Positions 17,531 through 26,372 of a DNA stretch of 64,000 bases are shown one piece after another (positions within the stretch are counted from its first letter, which is position 1; every line of letters starts with the position of its first letter). The notes below the pieces were generated by a model. It had not been told where the DNA came from. It saw only the letters and a program-made list of their open reading frames with translations, and made no database searches. Source of the stretch: LZORAL124-50-18 sp051208045 (GTDB taxonomy: Bacteria > Pseudomonadota > Gammaproteobacteria > Pseudomonadales > Oleiphilaceae); the NCBI GenBank assembly GCA_051208045.1, contig JBPJFY010000009.1, positions 62,001-126,000 on the forward strand, written 5' to 3'. The translations under genes and the position numbers were made by a program.

Positions 17531-19195
17531 TCATTTGATGGACTTTTCGTCATTCATAGCCTGAGCAAGCGCTTGCGCTTGCTGCTCCAGCTCTGCAACG
17601 AGAGCCGCTTCTTCCGCGCTTCCGGGCGGCGGCGCTTTCCCGTTTTTTACCGCCTCAGCGTAGGCCGCTTCTGCCGCTGCCTGCTCGGCGGCCAGGCGCG
17701 CCATCAATTCATCCTGTTCCCGTTGTGCCTTTTCAATAGCCGCTGCGGTTTCTTCCTGTATTTTTGCGATTGCACGTTGCCGTTCCTCTTCCATTTGGCA
17801 ATCCAGCGCATCGCGCTCTGCGTTCAGTGCGAGCTCACGAGCCTGCACCGCTTCTTTTACAAGCCGGTGGTTATCTATGGCTTGATCTGCTTCATTCAGG
17901 CTGACGGTGATGGTTGCCTGTTTGAATCGTTGTTGCAGTAGCGTGCGATCAAATTCCGGATAGGAGGTCTCTGTGAGGTCGATTTCCTCCAACGGGCAAG
18001 CGGTTGGCAGGTCCAACGTCTCAAGGGGGTTGCCTGCGAGCGACAGCCGTTTGAGTGCTTTGAGTGGTGAACTGGGGAATCGGAAGGTGCAAATCTGGTT
18101 GTAGCCCGCATCCAGTGTTTCAAGTTCGGTCAACGCAAACACCGGTTCCGGTAGGTGCTTGAAGGCGTTGTGGCTGATGTTCAGCACGCGGAGTCGCTTG
18201 AGCTGGTGGAGCTCCTTCGGTAAATCAGTCAGTTGGTTGTTTTGCAGGTAGAGAGCTTGCAGATACACCATCTCGCCAATTTCTGCGGGAAGCATGGTGA
18301 GCTGTTTGTCTGCCAGGTGGAGCGTTTCGACCAGGTGAGGTTCACGGTGTGCACTTTCCCAATCGTGATACGTGGTAAATGTGTGCGGTCCGGTATGCAG
18401 CACGTGTGCTTTCAACCGGGAGAGCGCGGCTACGGCATCCGCTGTAAGCGGATTGTTCTGTACATTGAGGAATTTTAGATTGGGCAGGTCAAACAGCACG
18501 TCGGGCACTTCACGTAATTGATTGAAGCGGAGATCCAGATGCTGGAGAGCCTCCAGTTGCCTGAAGGATTTTGGCAGGTTCGTCAGCGCGTTATGCGAGG
18601 CATCCAAAGAGCGTACGTTCCTGAACTGTGCCAGTGACTCGGGGAGGGCTGTCAAATCCTGTCCCCTCACATTCACTTTCCGTACACGTTCGGGCGGGTG
18701 GGGTAAGGCGTCGAGCGAACTGAGAGTCGGGAACAGCCGGTTATAAAGCAAGAGAGCCCAGCCTGCCAACAGGCCCGCGCCCGTGAGCCATTCAAACAAG
18801 TAAAAGAACAAGCTGCTCCAGCTGCGTTCATTGTCCAGACGTGTCTGAGACGGGTGCCGGGGATCGACATAAATTGGCATCGTGCTACCGACCGGATAGG
18901 CTTGGAGTCGTTCCCGAAAGCGACCATACTCGGTGGCTGAGTCCTCATAGGGTTGGCCGTTGACTTCGTACTGATAGTGCCAGTAAGCACTCTTCCGTTT
19001 TTCCGGGCCTTCGATGCCCGCGTCGGTCACCGTGGCGTTCACGAGCATGAAATCAGGCGCACGAAACGTACTGTACATCGCCCAACTGGCATGTCCTAAC
19101 AGGAGTAATGCGAGCAGGAGAGATACGATGTACCCGGTGGCACTGGCTGTTTTACTGCGCTTGGCTTTTTCGTCGGGCGCGGATGGCGAAGTCAC
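17531..19195 (-). CDS. Membrane protein with DUF3592 and leucine-rich repeats
   Basis: 554 residues. A transmembrane helix (about 22-42) and a second one (about 128-152) flank a DUF3592-like segment ('YWHYQYEVNGQPYEDS', 'YPVGSTMPIYVDPRHPSQTRL'). Residues about 170-425 hold roughly nine leucine-rich repeats of the bacterial 'NxLTxLPxxLxxLxxLxxLxL' kind. The tail (about 440-545) is a charged, Ala/Glu-rich coiled coil. A membrane-anchored protein-interaction platform is inferred; the side of the membrane on which the repeats lie is not clear. It is a single gene, not obviously in an operon. Confidence 0.82.
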   Translation of the reverse strand: MTSPSAPDEKAKRSKTASATGYIVSLLLALLLLGHASWAMYSTFRAPDFMLVNATVTDAGIEGPEKRKSAYWHYQYEVNGQPYEDSATEYGRFRERLQAYPVGSTMPIYVDPRHPSQTRLDNERSWSSLFFYLFEWLTGAGLLAGWALLLYNRLFPTLSSLDALPHPPERVRKVNVRGQDLTALPESLAQFRNVRSLDASHNALTNLPKSFRQLEALQHLDLRFNQLREVPDVLFDLPNLKFLNVQNNPLTADAVAALSRLKAHVLHTGPHTFTTYHDWESAHREPHLVETLHLADKQLTMLPAEIGEMVYLQALYLQNNQLTDLPKELHQLKRLRVLNISHNAFKHLPEPVFALTELETLDAGYNQICTFRFPSSPLKALKRLSLAGNPLETLDLPTACPLEEIDLTETSYPEFDRTLLQQRFKQATITVSLNEADQAIDNHRLVKEAVQARELALNAERDALDCQMEEERQRAIAKIQEETAAAIEKAQREQDELMARLAAEQAAAEAAYAEAVKNGKAPPPGSAEEAALVAELEQQAQALAQAMNDEKSIK

Positions 19196-19289
19196 TGAGC
19201 GTTCCTCTTGCTCGGGTTTATCCTAAAGTTGGTTCATCCCGGGCAATAACGCAAGCCTCAGTGTGCCGAACGACAGGTGCATCAACGAA

Positions 19290-20363
19290 TCACTCTACGT
19301 TGCTCACAATGCTGTTGTTTTGATCCACTCGATATTTCCACCTGAGGCGATGCAGTTTTACGTATTCTGCCGGTGAAGAACCATACCAGCGCTTGAAATT
19401 TCGACTGAATATACTGGGGTCAGCGTAGCCCAACAGGTCCGAAATCTGGGCGATCCCAAGATCCGATTCCTTGAGATACTTTACAGCGATTTTCTGTCTT
19501 TCCTGATCAATCAGGGTTTGAAATGTTGTGTTCACCTCTTTCAATCTGCGCTGAAGGGTTCTTTTGTCTACGCCCAATGCAGAGCTCACGATGTCGAGTC
19601 GACATTTCCCCAGCGGTAATAGCTGGCGGACGAGTATGCGCAGGTTCTCGTCGATAGTGGGGCGCAGAGCCGCTTCTTTATCTTGCAGGTAGGTGTTGAG
19701 AAACCCTCGAATGCTTTGCTGGTTGCTGGCGAGGGAACCGGCCAGCACGTTTTTGGAGACAGTGACGCCGTTTTCTGCCGCGCCAAACAGGACCGGACAG
19801 TTGAAAAACTTTCGGTAGCTGGGTGCCTCAATGGGCGCGGTGTACGTGAAATAAGCGGAAATTAAAGAGACCGATTTATTGGATAGGCTCGAAATAATGG
19901 AAAAGCCTACGGCCAGAGTCAGGTCGATCAGTTGCTTTGCGCTGCCTTGATAGGACACAAGGGGCGCATAGGTAATATGAAGCAGATTCCCGCTGGTGGT
20001 ACTTTGAAGATTCCCTGCCTGGCTGTGCACGTGCAGAAACTTCTGTAGATCTTCCAGAGCACTTTCCAGCGTATCGCTGTGTTGAAGCATCAACCCCAAA
20101 GGGCCGAGCATTGAAAGGCCTTGCCTCTGGGCGAGTTGCAGTCCAAACGTCGGACAGTCGAGTCTTTCTGCGGAAATCTCGAGTAATTTGCATCCGTTCC
20201 AGGCCGGAATCAAATGGTCCGGTTCATCAAACCAATTGATGTGCAGCTCCGCACTTTGCACCAAAGGCTCGGGATCATGGCCCAGCTCTCGCACAAATTC
20301 CCGGTAACCGTTCAGCCCCGCGATGCGCATCATTAGCGTCGACATTTGATCAAAAGCCCTCAC
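19290..20363 (-). CDS. AraC-family regulator (OruR-like)
   Basis: 357 residues (ATG 20363; Met7 also possible). The N-terminal domain resembles the AraC-type sensory domain of OruR/ArgR-like proteins ('CPTFGLQLAQRQGLSMLGPLGLMLQHSDTL'). The C-terminal DNA-binding domain has 'LGVDKRTLQRRLKEVNTTF' and 'ISDLLGYADPSIFSRNFKRWYGSSPAEYV'. It is transcribed away from the 20511-24144 operon, with 147 bp between starts. It is therefore the likely regulator of that operon, probably responding to its substrate (inference). Confidence 0.88.
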   Translation of the reverse strand: MRAFDQMSTLMMRIAGLNGYREFVRELGHDPEPLVQSAELHINWFDEPDHLIPAWNGCKLLEISAERLDCPTFGLQLAQRQGLSMLGPLGLMLQHSDTLESALEDLQKFLHVHSQAGNLQSTTSGNLLHITYAPLVSYQGSAKQLIDLTLAVGFSIISSLSNKSVSLISAYFTYTAPIEAPSYRKFFNCPVLFGAAENGVTVSKNVLAGSLASNQQSIRGFLNTYLQDKEAALRPTIDENLRILVRQLLPLGKCRLDIVSSALGVDKRTLQRRLKEVNTTFQTLIDQERQKIAVKYLKESDLGIAQISDLLGYADPSIFSRNFKRWYGSSPAEYVKLHRLRWKYRVDQNNSIVSNVE

Positions 20364-20510
20364 AAGCGGCGATTCTCTGAAGAGTTGTTAAAAAATGACC
20401 GGAATGTCGCAAATAGTCAAGAAGTGACGTTAAAGGTCGATTGATTTCTTCGAAAATTAGGTAAGGTAGGAAAAAATACACGTCGCATTGATGACGAAAA
20501 CAGATGAGAG

Positions 20511-22373
20511 ATGAAAACAATGAGAACAAAACCGCACACCTCCCACTCAGCCCGGATCAGCCAATACGTGGTTACCGGAGCCATGCTTTCTGCCCCATTC
20601 ATTTCCGCCCCATTATTGGCAGGAACCATTAGCGGTCAACTACTCAGTGCGCAGGGCGACCCGATTCAAGGTGCGACCATTACTGTTTTTCATGAGGCAG
20701 AACAACGAAGCGAGTCAGTCTACACAGATCTGTTTGGCTTTTATCGAATCAAAACCGACATGCAGGGTGACCTTTCCCTGAGAGCACGGGCGCCGTACTT
20801 CGCGGATCAAACGATCAGTGTTAACTTGACTGCTCACGAAGAAAAAACGCTCTCTCTGCGCGTGAACCCGGAAGAAGATCCGGTCAAACTGTCCGATTCA
20901 TTGTCGGCCAGTGCGCATGCCGCCCAGCTGAAGTTCAGCACTAACGAGGATGAAGAAGCATTCCGAAGCCAATGTCACTTCTGCCATCAGATCGGCAATG
21001 AGCTGACTCGCCGTCCGCGATCTGAAGCGCAGTGGCAGGCGGTGCTGGACCGAATGCAAAGCTATGGCGTGCTCATCAACAGCGACAATGAGGCGGGCTT
21101 TAAACATACCTTGGTGTCAACATTCGACGGCAGCCCCGTAAAGGCGATTCAAACCCATGATATGTCTCCCGAGTTAGCCAACGCGTCTTACACGGAGTGG
21201 CAAATAGGGAATGCTTCCTCGTACATTCATGATATTGAGGCCAGTAAGAAAGATGGCAAACTGTACGGCGTGGATATGGGAAATGACTTCATTTATATCC
21301 TCGATCCGGATTCCCATGAACGAGAGACCATCCCGTTTCCTGCCAGTGAGCTGCCCTTGGGTGGCATGTTCGCGGGAGCCATTGCGCCTCTCGGCACATT
21401 CAATGCCAGGCACGGGCCTCACAGCGTACAGGAAGGGCCCGACGGCAAGATGTGGACGACGAACTCACTCGCGGGTGAAATCATGTCATTCGATCCAGTC
21501 ACCCGCACCTTCAAAATGTATCCGATCGGTGATGATGCGATTTATCCGCACACCCTGCGTTTTGATAAGAATGGCATACTCTGGTTCACGCTGGCATTGT
21601 CGAACCAGATCGGCCGTTTTGATCTCAAAACAGAGCAGTTTACCTTGATCGATACGCCGTCTAATGGCGCGTGGCGGTGGATGACCGACGCCTTTCTTCC
21701 AGGCTTGTTGGAAGTCGCCTCCTGGTTTCCCAAAAGCGATTTGCAGCTGACGATGTCTCATCACAAACCTTCGGGCGAAGGGGCCAATATCCTGAATTTG
21801 CCCTATGGCATTGATATCCATCCGAACGATGGCAGTATCTGGTATAGCAAACTGTATGCAGGTTACATCGGCCGTGTAAATCCGGAGACGCTCGCCGTTC
21901 AAGAGTTTAAAACACCGTTGAAGGGGCCGCGTCGTTTACGTTTTGATAAGCGTGGTATGTTGTGGATTCCCTCGTTTGAGGAAAGTGCGTTGATGCGTTT
22001 TGATCCAACCGACAACTCATTCAAGATCTTCAAGTTACCGACGCTGTCTCAGGATGAATATGAGAGCCCGTATGCATTGGGGATTCACCCGGAAACCCAG
22101 GACGTCTGGATTACGTCGAACATGTCGGACCGGGTGTTCCGGTTCATTCCGGATGAAGAACGATTTGTGAGCTATCCCAGCCCAACGCGTGTTGCTTTTC
22201 TTCGGGATATGGTCTTTCTGAACGATGGTCGCGTATGCTCCAGTAACGCAAATTTACCGGCCTATGCCATTGAAGGAGGATTACCGAAAATCCTGTGTAT
22301 TGACGAAAACGCGTTTTGGCGTAACCCTGATATGACCGAACAGGGCACAGCGCTGGGAGCGATACAGCAATGA
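20511..22373 (+). CDS. Exported c-type haem-motif protein with Vgb-like beta-propeller
   Basis: 620 residues. A signal-like N-terminus (hydrophobic 21-38) leads to a carboxypeptidase-regulatory-like beta-sandwich (about 38-120: 'GTISGQLLSAQGDPIQGATITV'). A CHFCH haem c-binding motif follows at residues 155-159, in a region that looks like a small cytochrome c domain. The rest (about 230-600) has beta-propeller repeats like virginiamycin B lyase/streptogramin lyase ('HSVQEGPDGKMWTTNSLAG', 'HTLRFDKNGILWFTLALSNQIGRFD', 'YGIDIHPNDGSIWYSKL', 'RRLRFDKRGMLWIPSF'). The family suggests a periplasmic oxidoreductase or lyase, but the reaction is unknown. Its stop overlaps the next start (ATGA), showing translational coupling. 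Confidence 0.8.
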   Translation: MKTMRTKPHTSHSARISQYVVTGAMLSAPFISAPLLAGTISGQLLSAQGDPIQGATITVFHEAEQRSESVYTDLFGFYRIKTDMQGDLSLRARAPYFADQTISVNLTAHEEKTLSLRVNPEEDPVKLSDSLSASAHAAQLKFSTNEDEEAFRSQCHFCHQIGNELTRRPRSEAQWQAVLDRMQSYGVLINSDNEAGFKHTLVSTFDGSPVKAIQTHDMSPELANASYTEWQIGNASSYIHDIEASKKDGKLYGVDMGNDFIYILDPDSHERETIPFPASELPLGGMFAGAIAPLGTFNARHGPHSVQEGPDGKMWTTNSLAGEIMSFDPVTRTFKMYPIGDDAIYPHTLRFDKNGILWFTLALSNQIGRFDLKTEQFTLIDTPSNGAWRWMTDAFLPGLLEVASWFPKSDLQLTMSHHKPSGEGANILNLPYGIDIHPNDGSIWYSKLYAGYIGRVNPETLAVQEFKTPLKGPRRLRFDKRGMLWIPSFEESALMRFDPTDNSFKIFKLPTLSQDEYESPYALGIHPETQDVWITSNMSDRVFRFIPDEERFVSYPSPTRVAFLRDMVFLNDGRVCSSNANLPAYAIEGGLPKILCIDENAFWRNPDMTEQGTALGAIQQ

Positions 22374-23185
22374 TGCAGCAAACTATTTTCATCACCGGGG
22401 GTGCCAGTGGCATCGGGCAGGAAATCGCTCGACGTTTCGCTCAGCAGGGCGCTGATCTGGCATTGTTTGACCTTCAGTTTTCTGATGCGGCCAAAACGAT
22501 AATTGAAGAAAAACGCCAGTCTTCAGCGCAGAAAATCGAATACTACGACATTGATGTGACTGAGTTTTCCGGCCTGAAAGCGGCTCTCAACGTGGCAGAG
22601 GTTCAGGTTGGCCTGCCGGATATTGCGCTGCATTGTGCTGGTATTCAGAACGCCGGGCCCTTCGAAAGCTTCCGGCAAAGTGACTTTGAGAAGGTCATTG
22701 CCGTGAATTTGTTTGGTTCCCGCAATTTTGCAGAGGGCTGCATTCCCTTGCTCAAAAAGAACCCTGAGAAAAGTCGTTTGGTTTTCGTCGCATCGTTAGC
22801 AGGTTTAGTGGGCAACTACGGTTATGCGGCGTACAGTGCCTCCAAGTTCGGGGTCGTCGGTTTGGCGCAAGTGCTTCGAATGGAACTACAGCCGGAGGCT
22901 GTTCAAGTTCAGGTGATTTGCCCACCCGAAGTCGATACGCCCATGGTACACGAAGAATATAAACGCATTCACCCCGTCACCTTGAAACTCAAGCTCATGG
23001 CGGGGACGCTATCTCTAAATCAGGCAGTCAATGAGATAATGCGGGGGCTGAACGGCAAAGGGTTCTATATTATTCCTGGGCGACTGGCTCGGGTGACATT
23101 CCGGATGAGTCGATGGTTACCTGGCTTTATCACCCATGCCGTGGCAGATTCGATCATTAAAAAGGAGCTTGAGCGAATAGCATGA
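22370..23185 (+). CDS. Short-chain dehydrogenase/reductase
   Basis: 271 residues. The classical SDR cofactor motif is TGGASGIG (residues 9-16), the catalytic Ser lies in VASLAG, and the Tyr-Lys pair is YSASK. The later segment 'CPPEVDTPMVHEEYKRIHP' is reminiscent of the ketosphinganine reductase and long-chain-substrate SDR branch, so a lipid-like or terpenoid/steroid substrate is possible. It overlaps both neighbours by 4 bp and is the middle gene of the three-gene operon. Confidence 0.9.
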   Translation: MMQQTIFITGGASGIGQEIARRFAQQGADLALFDLQFSDAAKTIIEEKRQSSAQKIEYYDIDVTEFSGLKAALNVAEVQVGLPDIALHCAGIQNAGPFESFRQSDFEKVIAVNLFGSRNFAEGCIPLLKKNPEKSRLVFVASLAGLVGNYGYAAYSASKFGVVGLAQVLRMELQPEAVQVQVICPPEVDTPMVHEEYKRIHPVTLKLKLMAGTLSLNQAVNEIMRGLNGKGFYIIPGRLARVTFRMSRWLPGFITHAVADSIIKKELERIA

Positions 23186-24144
23186 AAAAAGTATTTATCA
23201 CCGGCGCCAATGGTTTTATCGGACAGCGGCTCTCCCAGCTGTTGCAGACGAAAGGGGTGGCCACCTGTGGCATTGATCTGAAAGGGAGCCCGGAACAGCA
23301 GATTATTCAGGCAGATTTGTTTGATGTAGAGAAATGGCGGGGATTGCTTGCCGAATGCGACGGCGTTATTCATACGGCGGCGGTGGTTTCCAATGGTGCG
23401 ACGGAAGAGCATACCTGGCGAGTGAACGTCTTGGGCACTCAGGCCCTCCTGGATGCATCGGCGGCGCTGAATAAAAAACAGCGTTTTATGCACTTCTCTT
23501 CGGTGGCGGCACTCGGCTTCCGAAATACGGGAGAAATGGACGAACGCTGTGCGCTGAGGGCGAGTGGTCAAAAGTATGCAGATTCGAAGCTGGCGAGTGA
23601 ACACCTGGTGTTGAACTATCACAACGCCGGAGAGGTCGACGGCGTGATTATTCGGCCAGCCGATGTGTATGGCCCCGGTTCCATCCCCTGGATTGTAAAG
23701 CCGCTCACCATGATGAAACAGAACCAATTCGCGGTGCCTCGTGGAGGGATGTTTGGGCCGGTTTACATTGATGATTTGATCGAAGGTTGCTACTTGGCGT
23801 TAACTTCTCCCAAGGCTGCCGGGCAGATATTTATCCTTTCGGGAATGGGTGAAGTATCCAACGAAACGTATTTCACCTATATCGCGACTATGCTGGGTAA
23901 AAACGGTATTCACCGGCTACCGGGCAGTGTGCTGTATCCCCTTGCGTATCTTGCAGAACGGTTCGCGCATTTCGTCGGTAAGGAAACAGAGCTGAACCCG
24001 TCTTCCGTTGCCATGCTTTCCCGGCCAAGCGCTCAGTACAGTCATGCCAAAGCGACGGCACTGCTCGGGTATCAACCCAGGGTTAGCCTTGAAGAAGGCA
24101 TGAGGCGCAGTGAGGCGTGGTTAAAGCAGACCGGAATGCTTTGA
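23182..24144 (+). CDS. NAD-dependent epimerase/3-beta-hydroxysteroid dehydrogenase-like protein
   Basis: 320 residues. It is an extended SDR with an N-terminal TGANGFIG nucleotide motif and YADSK as the catalytic Tyr-Lys. 'RPADVYGPGSIPWIVKPL' and 'GPVYIDDLIEGCYLAL' are typical of the 3-beta-HSD/dihydroflavonol-reductase branch. It overlaps the preceding SDR by 4 bp. Together with that SDR and the haem/propeller protein it suggests oxidation of a hydroxylated lipophilic compound, but the substrate cannot be inferred from the sequence. Confidence 0.88.
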   Translation: MKKVFITGANGFIGQRLSQLLQTKGVATCGIDLKGSPEQQIIQADLFDVEKWRGLLAECDGVIHTAAVVSNGATEEHTWRVNVLGTQALLDASAALNKKQRFMHFSSVAALGFRNTGEMDERCALRASGQKYADSKLASEHLVLNYHNAGEVDGVIIRPADVYGPGSIPWIVKPLTMMKQNQFAVPRGGMFGPVYIDDLIEGCYLALTSPKAAGQIFILSGMGEVSNETYFTYIATMLGKNGIHRLPGSVLYPLAYLAERFAHFVGKETELNPSSVAMLSRPSAQYSHAKATALLGYQPRVSLEEGMRRSEAWLKQTGML

Positions 24145-24224
24145 AAAAAACGTTTGATCCAGCGTGCTCAAGTGCATGCGAAAGGATGTTCTTATGTGCA
24201 GATGGGCGGGTTTTATTTCTTGAA

Positions 24225-24536
24225 TCAGGGAAGATCTTGGTTTGGCAGCCTTTCTCTAGCGTCCATGTTCTTGTGTAAGATACGAACGATTTCAATAGTT
24301 GATTCGCTTGAATTACGGTAGAAAACAAGATGACTGGTCACCGGAAACTTTCTATAACCATTCTTGATATAGTCGCATTCAGATCCAGCTTTTGGGTTCT
24401 GAGACAACATATGAAACGTTTGATCGAATTGTCTAATATAAATGTTACGTTGCTCCTTACCCCATTTGCGCTGGGTATAAACAGCAATCGATTTCAAATC
24501 GGCTCTCGCTTTGGTAGTAAGTGTAAATGTACCCAT
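24225..24536 (-). CDS. parE: ParE/RelE-type toxin
   Basis: 103 residues with the RelE/ParE fold pattern: 'FTLTTKARADLKSIAVYTQRKWGKEQRNIYI' (N-terminal helices), 'GYRKFPVTSHLVFYRNS' (beta strands with the conserved Arg/Tyr), and 'EIVRILHKNMDARERLP' (C-terminal strand). It starts at an ATG that overlaps the antitoxin stop codon by one base (TAATG). Characterised ParE toxins poison DNA gyrase. That activity is assumed from family only. Confidence 0.9.
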   Translation of the reverse strand: MGTFTLTTKARADLKSIAVYTQRKWGKEQRNIYIRQFDQTFHMLSQNPKAGSECDYIKNGYRKFPVTSHLVFYRNSSESTIEIVRILHKNMDARERLPNQDLP

Positions 24537-24775
24537 TAACCAAGTTCTTCATCAATTTCATTCATCAGGGTTTCAAAGCTGTATTCTGCCGTACCGCTAT
24601 TCTCGCCTTCTTCAAGCAGTTTTCTTAGGGCGGCTATTTTCTTTTCGTTATCTTCAAACATCCTGAGAGCTGCGCGCACAACCTCGCTTGCAGAAGCAAA
24701 GCGACCTTCTTTGATTTGGCTGGCAATAAATCCATCAAAATGCTCACCGAGCGTCATACTGGTATTTTTGGGCAT
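24536..24775 (-). CDS. parD: ParD-type antitoxin
   Basis: 79 residues from ATG 24775 (MPKNTSMTLGEHF); the frame is open farther up but only this start gives the family N-terminus. It shows the ParD/CopG ribbon-helix-helix region ('SMTLGEHFDGFIASQIKEGRFASASEVVRAAL') and an acidic C-terminal toxin-binding tail ending in MNEIDEELG. The gene order antitoxin-toxin with a one-base overlap is standard. The pair is expected to autoregulate through the RHH domain. Confidence 0.9.
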   Translation of the reverse strand: MPKNTSMTLGEHFDGFIASQIKEGRFASASEVVRAALRMFEDNEKKIAALRKLLEEGENSGTAEYSFETLMNEIDEELG

Positions 24776-24854
24776 ACTATCACCTAATATATTGTTTATC
24801 GGTACTTTATGGTACTGCCCCACAATAATGCAATCAAGCGGAGTCTGCGTTAAC

Positions 24855-25136
24855 TGGAAATGTTCGTTGCAAACCAGAGCGTCCTTAGAAAAAACAGGTG
24901 CAGCCAAAAAATTGGTTGCTAATGTATTCGGCTCAGTAAAACGTTTGAAAGAGTTCCCCCTGTCCGGTAAAGCCCCGGAAGAACTTGAAGACTCACGCTA
25001 TCGCGAAATTATTGTCGGTCCTTGTCGTATTTTTTACCGCCTTGAGGGTGACCTGGTTTATATTCTTTATGTGATGCGCGGTGAAAGAGCACTACGAAAT
25101 TTCATTTTGCAGGATCGCGCTAATGAAAACAGTTAA
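24855..25136 (+). pseudogene. Remnant of a second ParE/RelE toxin gene
   Basis: From about 24885 the plus strand encodes 'GAAKKLVANVFGSVKRLKEFP', then 'LSGKAPEELEDSRYREIIVGP', then 'CRIFYRLEGDLVYILYVMRGERALRNF'. This is a clear match to the middle and end of ParE toxins. The usual N-terminal helix ('..I..YI....P') between the initial Trp and GAAKK is missing: only about a dozen unrelated residues lie there. No good start codon or antitoxin gene is found upstream. It lies head-to-head with the intact parDE pair, whose upstream region may have replaced its 5' part. Confidence 0.65.
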
Positions 25137-25194
25137 CACAAATTCCGCCAACAGTTATTGGATAAGAAGTTAACGCCGGTGAGCCGCCGAGCAT

Positions 25195-26283
25195 CTACAC
25201 GCACTGAGCCGAGTGACTCAGTGACTTTGCACAATCTATAAAAGCGGCAACTTCTTCCGGGTGGGTGGCGAAGGAGGTGACCAGTCGAACGACTCCGGTT
25301 CCCCAGCGATCCTTATAGAAACGGAATCCTGCGGCAAGCAGGCCATCGATGACCGTTTGAGGAAAGCGGCAAAAGAGAATGTTGGCCTCCGGGGGATTGA
25401 TGAGGTCGACCTGAGGGATCTGTGCCAGCCCTTCGGCGAGTTGTGTTGCCAGTGCATTGGAGTGGCGGGCATTGCGCAACCACAGATCATCCGTGAGGTA
25501 TGCTTCCAGCTGAGCCGAAAGCACGCGCATTTTTGAAAACAAATGGCCGCCGCGCTTTCGGCGGTAGCCGAGTTCGGTGGCGTACTGCGTATCGAAGAGG
25601 AGAATCGCTTCCGCGGCGAGCACACCGTTTTTTGTTGCGCCGAAGGACAGGACGTCCACGCCCGCTTTCCAGGTCATCTCGGCGGGTGTGCTGTTGCAGG
25701 TCACCAATGCGTTGGCAAAGCGTGCCCCATCCATGTGAAGTTTGAGGCCGGTGTCCCGGCAGACCTGACCAATGGCGTGCAGTTCATCCACCGTATACAC
25801 GTGGCCAGTTTCCGTGGCCTGCGTGATGCTGACCACACTGGGCTGCACGCAGTGCACGTCCCCCGCATTTCTAACCGCCGCTTCCCCTAATGCCGTGGGG
25901 TCCAGTTTTCCATGGGCACCGGCAACCTCTACCAGTTTGGCCCCCGAGGTGAAAAACTCCGGTGCGCCACATTCGTCGTTATGAATGTGGCTTTCTCGAT
26001 GACAAAGCACCGCGCCCCACGGAGGCGTGAGCACAGAAAGGCTCAATGCATTGGCGGCTGAGCCTGTCGGCACCAGAAACATGCGCAGGTCGCATTCGAA
26101 CAGTGCTTTGAAGCGACTTTCCAAAGCGATGGAGTGGTCGTCCGCCCCATACGGTTGTGCCGATCCGGTACTGGCAGCCACCAGTGCTTCAAGAATCTCC
26201 GGTGACGCACCGGAGGCATTGTCACTGGAAAAACTGCCTTTCAGGCCGGGAAGCGTTTCGGCCAGGGAGTGGGACATAGGCAC
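25195..26283 (-). CDS. ltaE: Low-specificity L-threonine aldolase
   Basis: 362 residues from GTG 26283, which has AGGAG 8 nt upstream; ATG 26277 is an alternative. It is a fold type I PLP enzyme of the beta-eliminating lyase family: 'SSDNASGASPEILEAL' at the start, 'PTGSAANAL', 'HMDGARFANAL' with the cofactor-binding Asp185, and 'LSFGATKNG' with the PLP Lys218. It cleaves L-threonine or allo-threonine to glycine and acetaldehyde. The unknown gene upstream on the same strand is 89 bp away. Confidence 0.93.
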   Translation of the reverse strand: MPMSHSLAETLPGLKGSFSSDNASGASPEILEALVAASTGSAQPYGADDHSIALESRFKALFECDLRMFLVPTGSAANALSLSVLTPPWGAVLCHRESHIHNDECGAPEFFTSGAKLVEVAGAHGKLDPTALGEAAVRNAGDVHCVQPSVVSITQATETGHVYTVDELHAIGQVCRDTGLKLHMDGARFANALVTCNSTPAEMTWKAGVDVLSFGATKNGVLAAEAILLFDTQYATELGYRRKRGGHLFSKMRVLSAQLEAYLTDDLWLRNARHSNALATQLAEGLAQIPQVDLINPPEANILFCRFPQTVIDGLLAAGFRFYKDRWGTGVVRLVTSFATHPEEVAAFIDCAKSLSHSAQCV

Positions 26284-26372
26284 GGGCGATACTCCTGATA
26301 AAAAAGGAAGAATCCTGATACGCTACTTGAGAAGCTCGTGACGTGCAACTCATGTTTGGGCTCAGCGGAAAT

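Noticed and set aside
24827..25180. GTTAAC-containing sites around the ParE remnant, considered as integron attC sites
   Set aside because: The core does not fit GTTRRRY, no paired inner boxes or imperfect palindrome are seen, and there is no integrase. Toxin-antitoxin genes alone are not enough.
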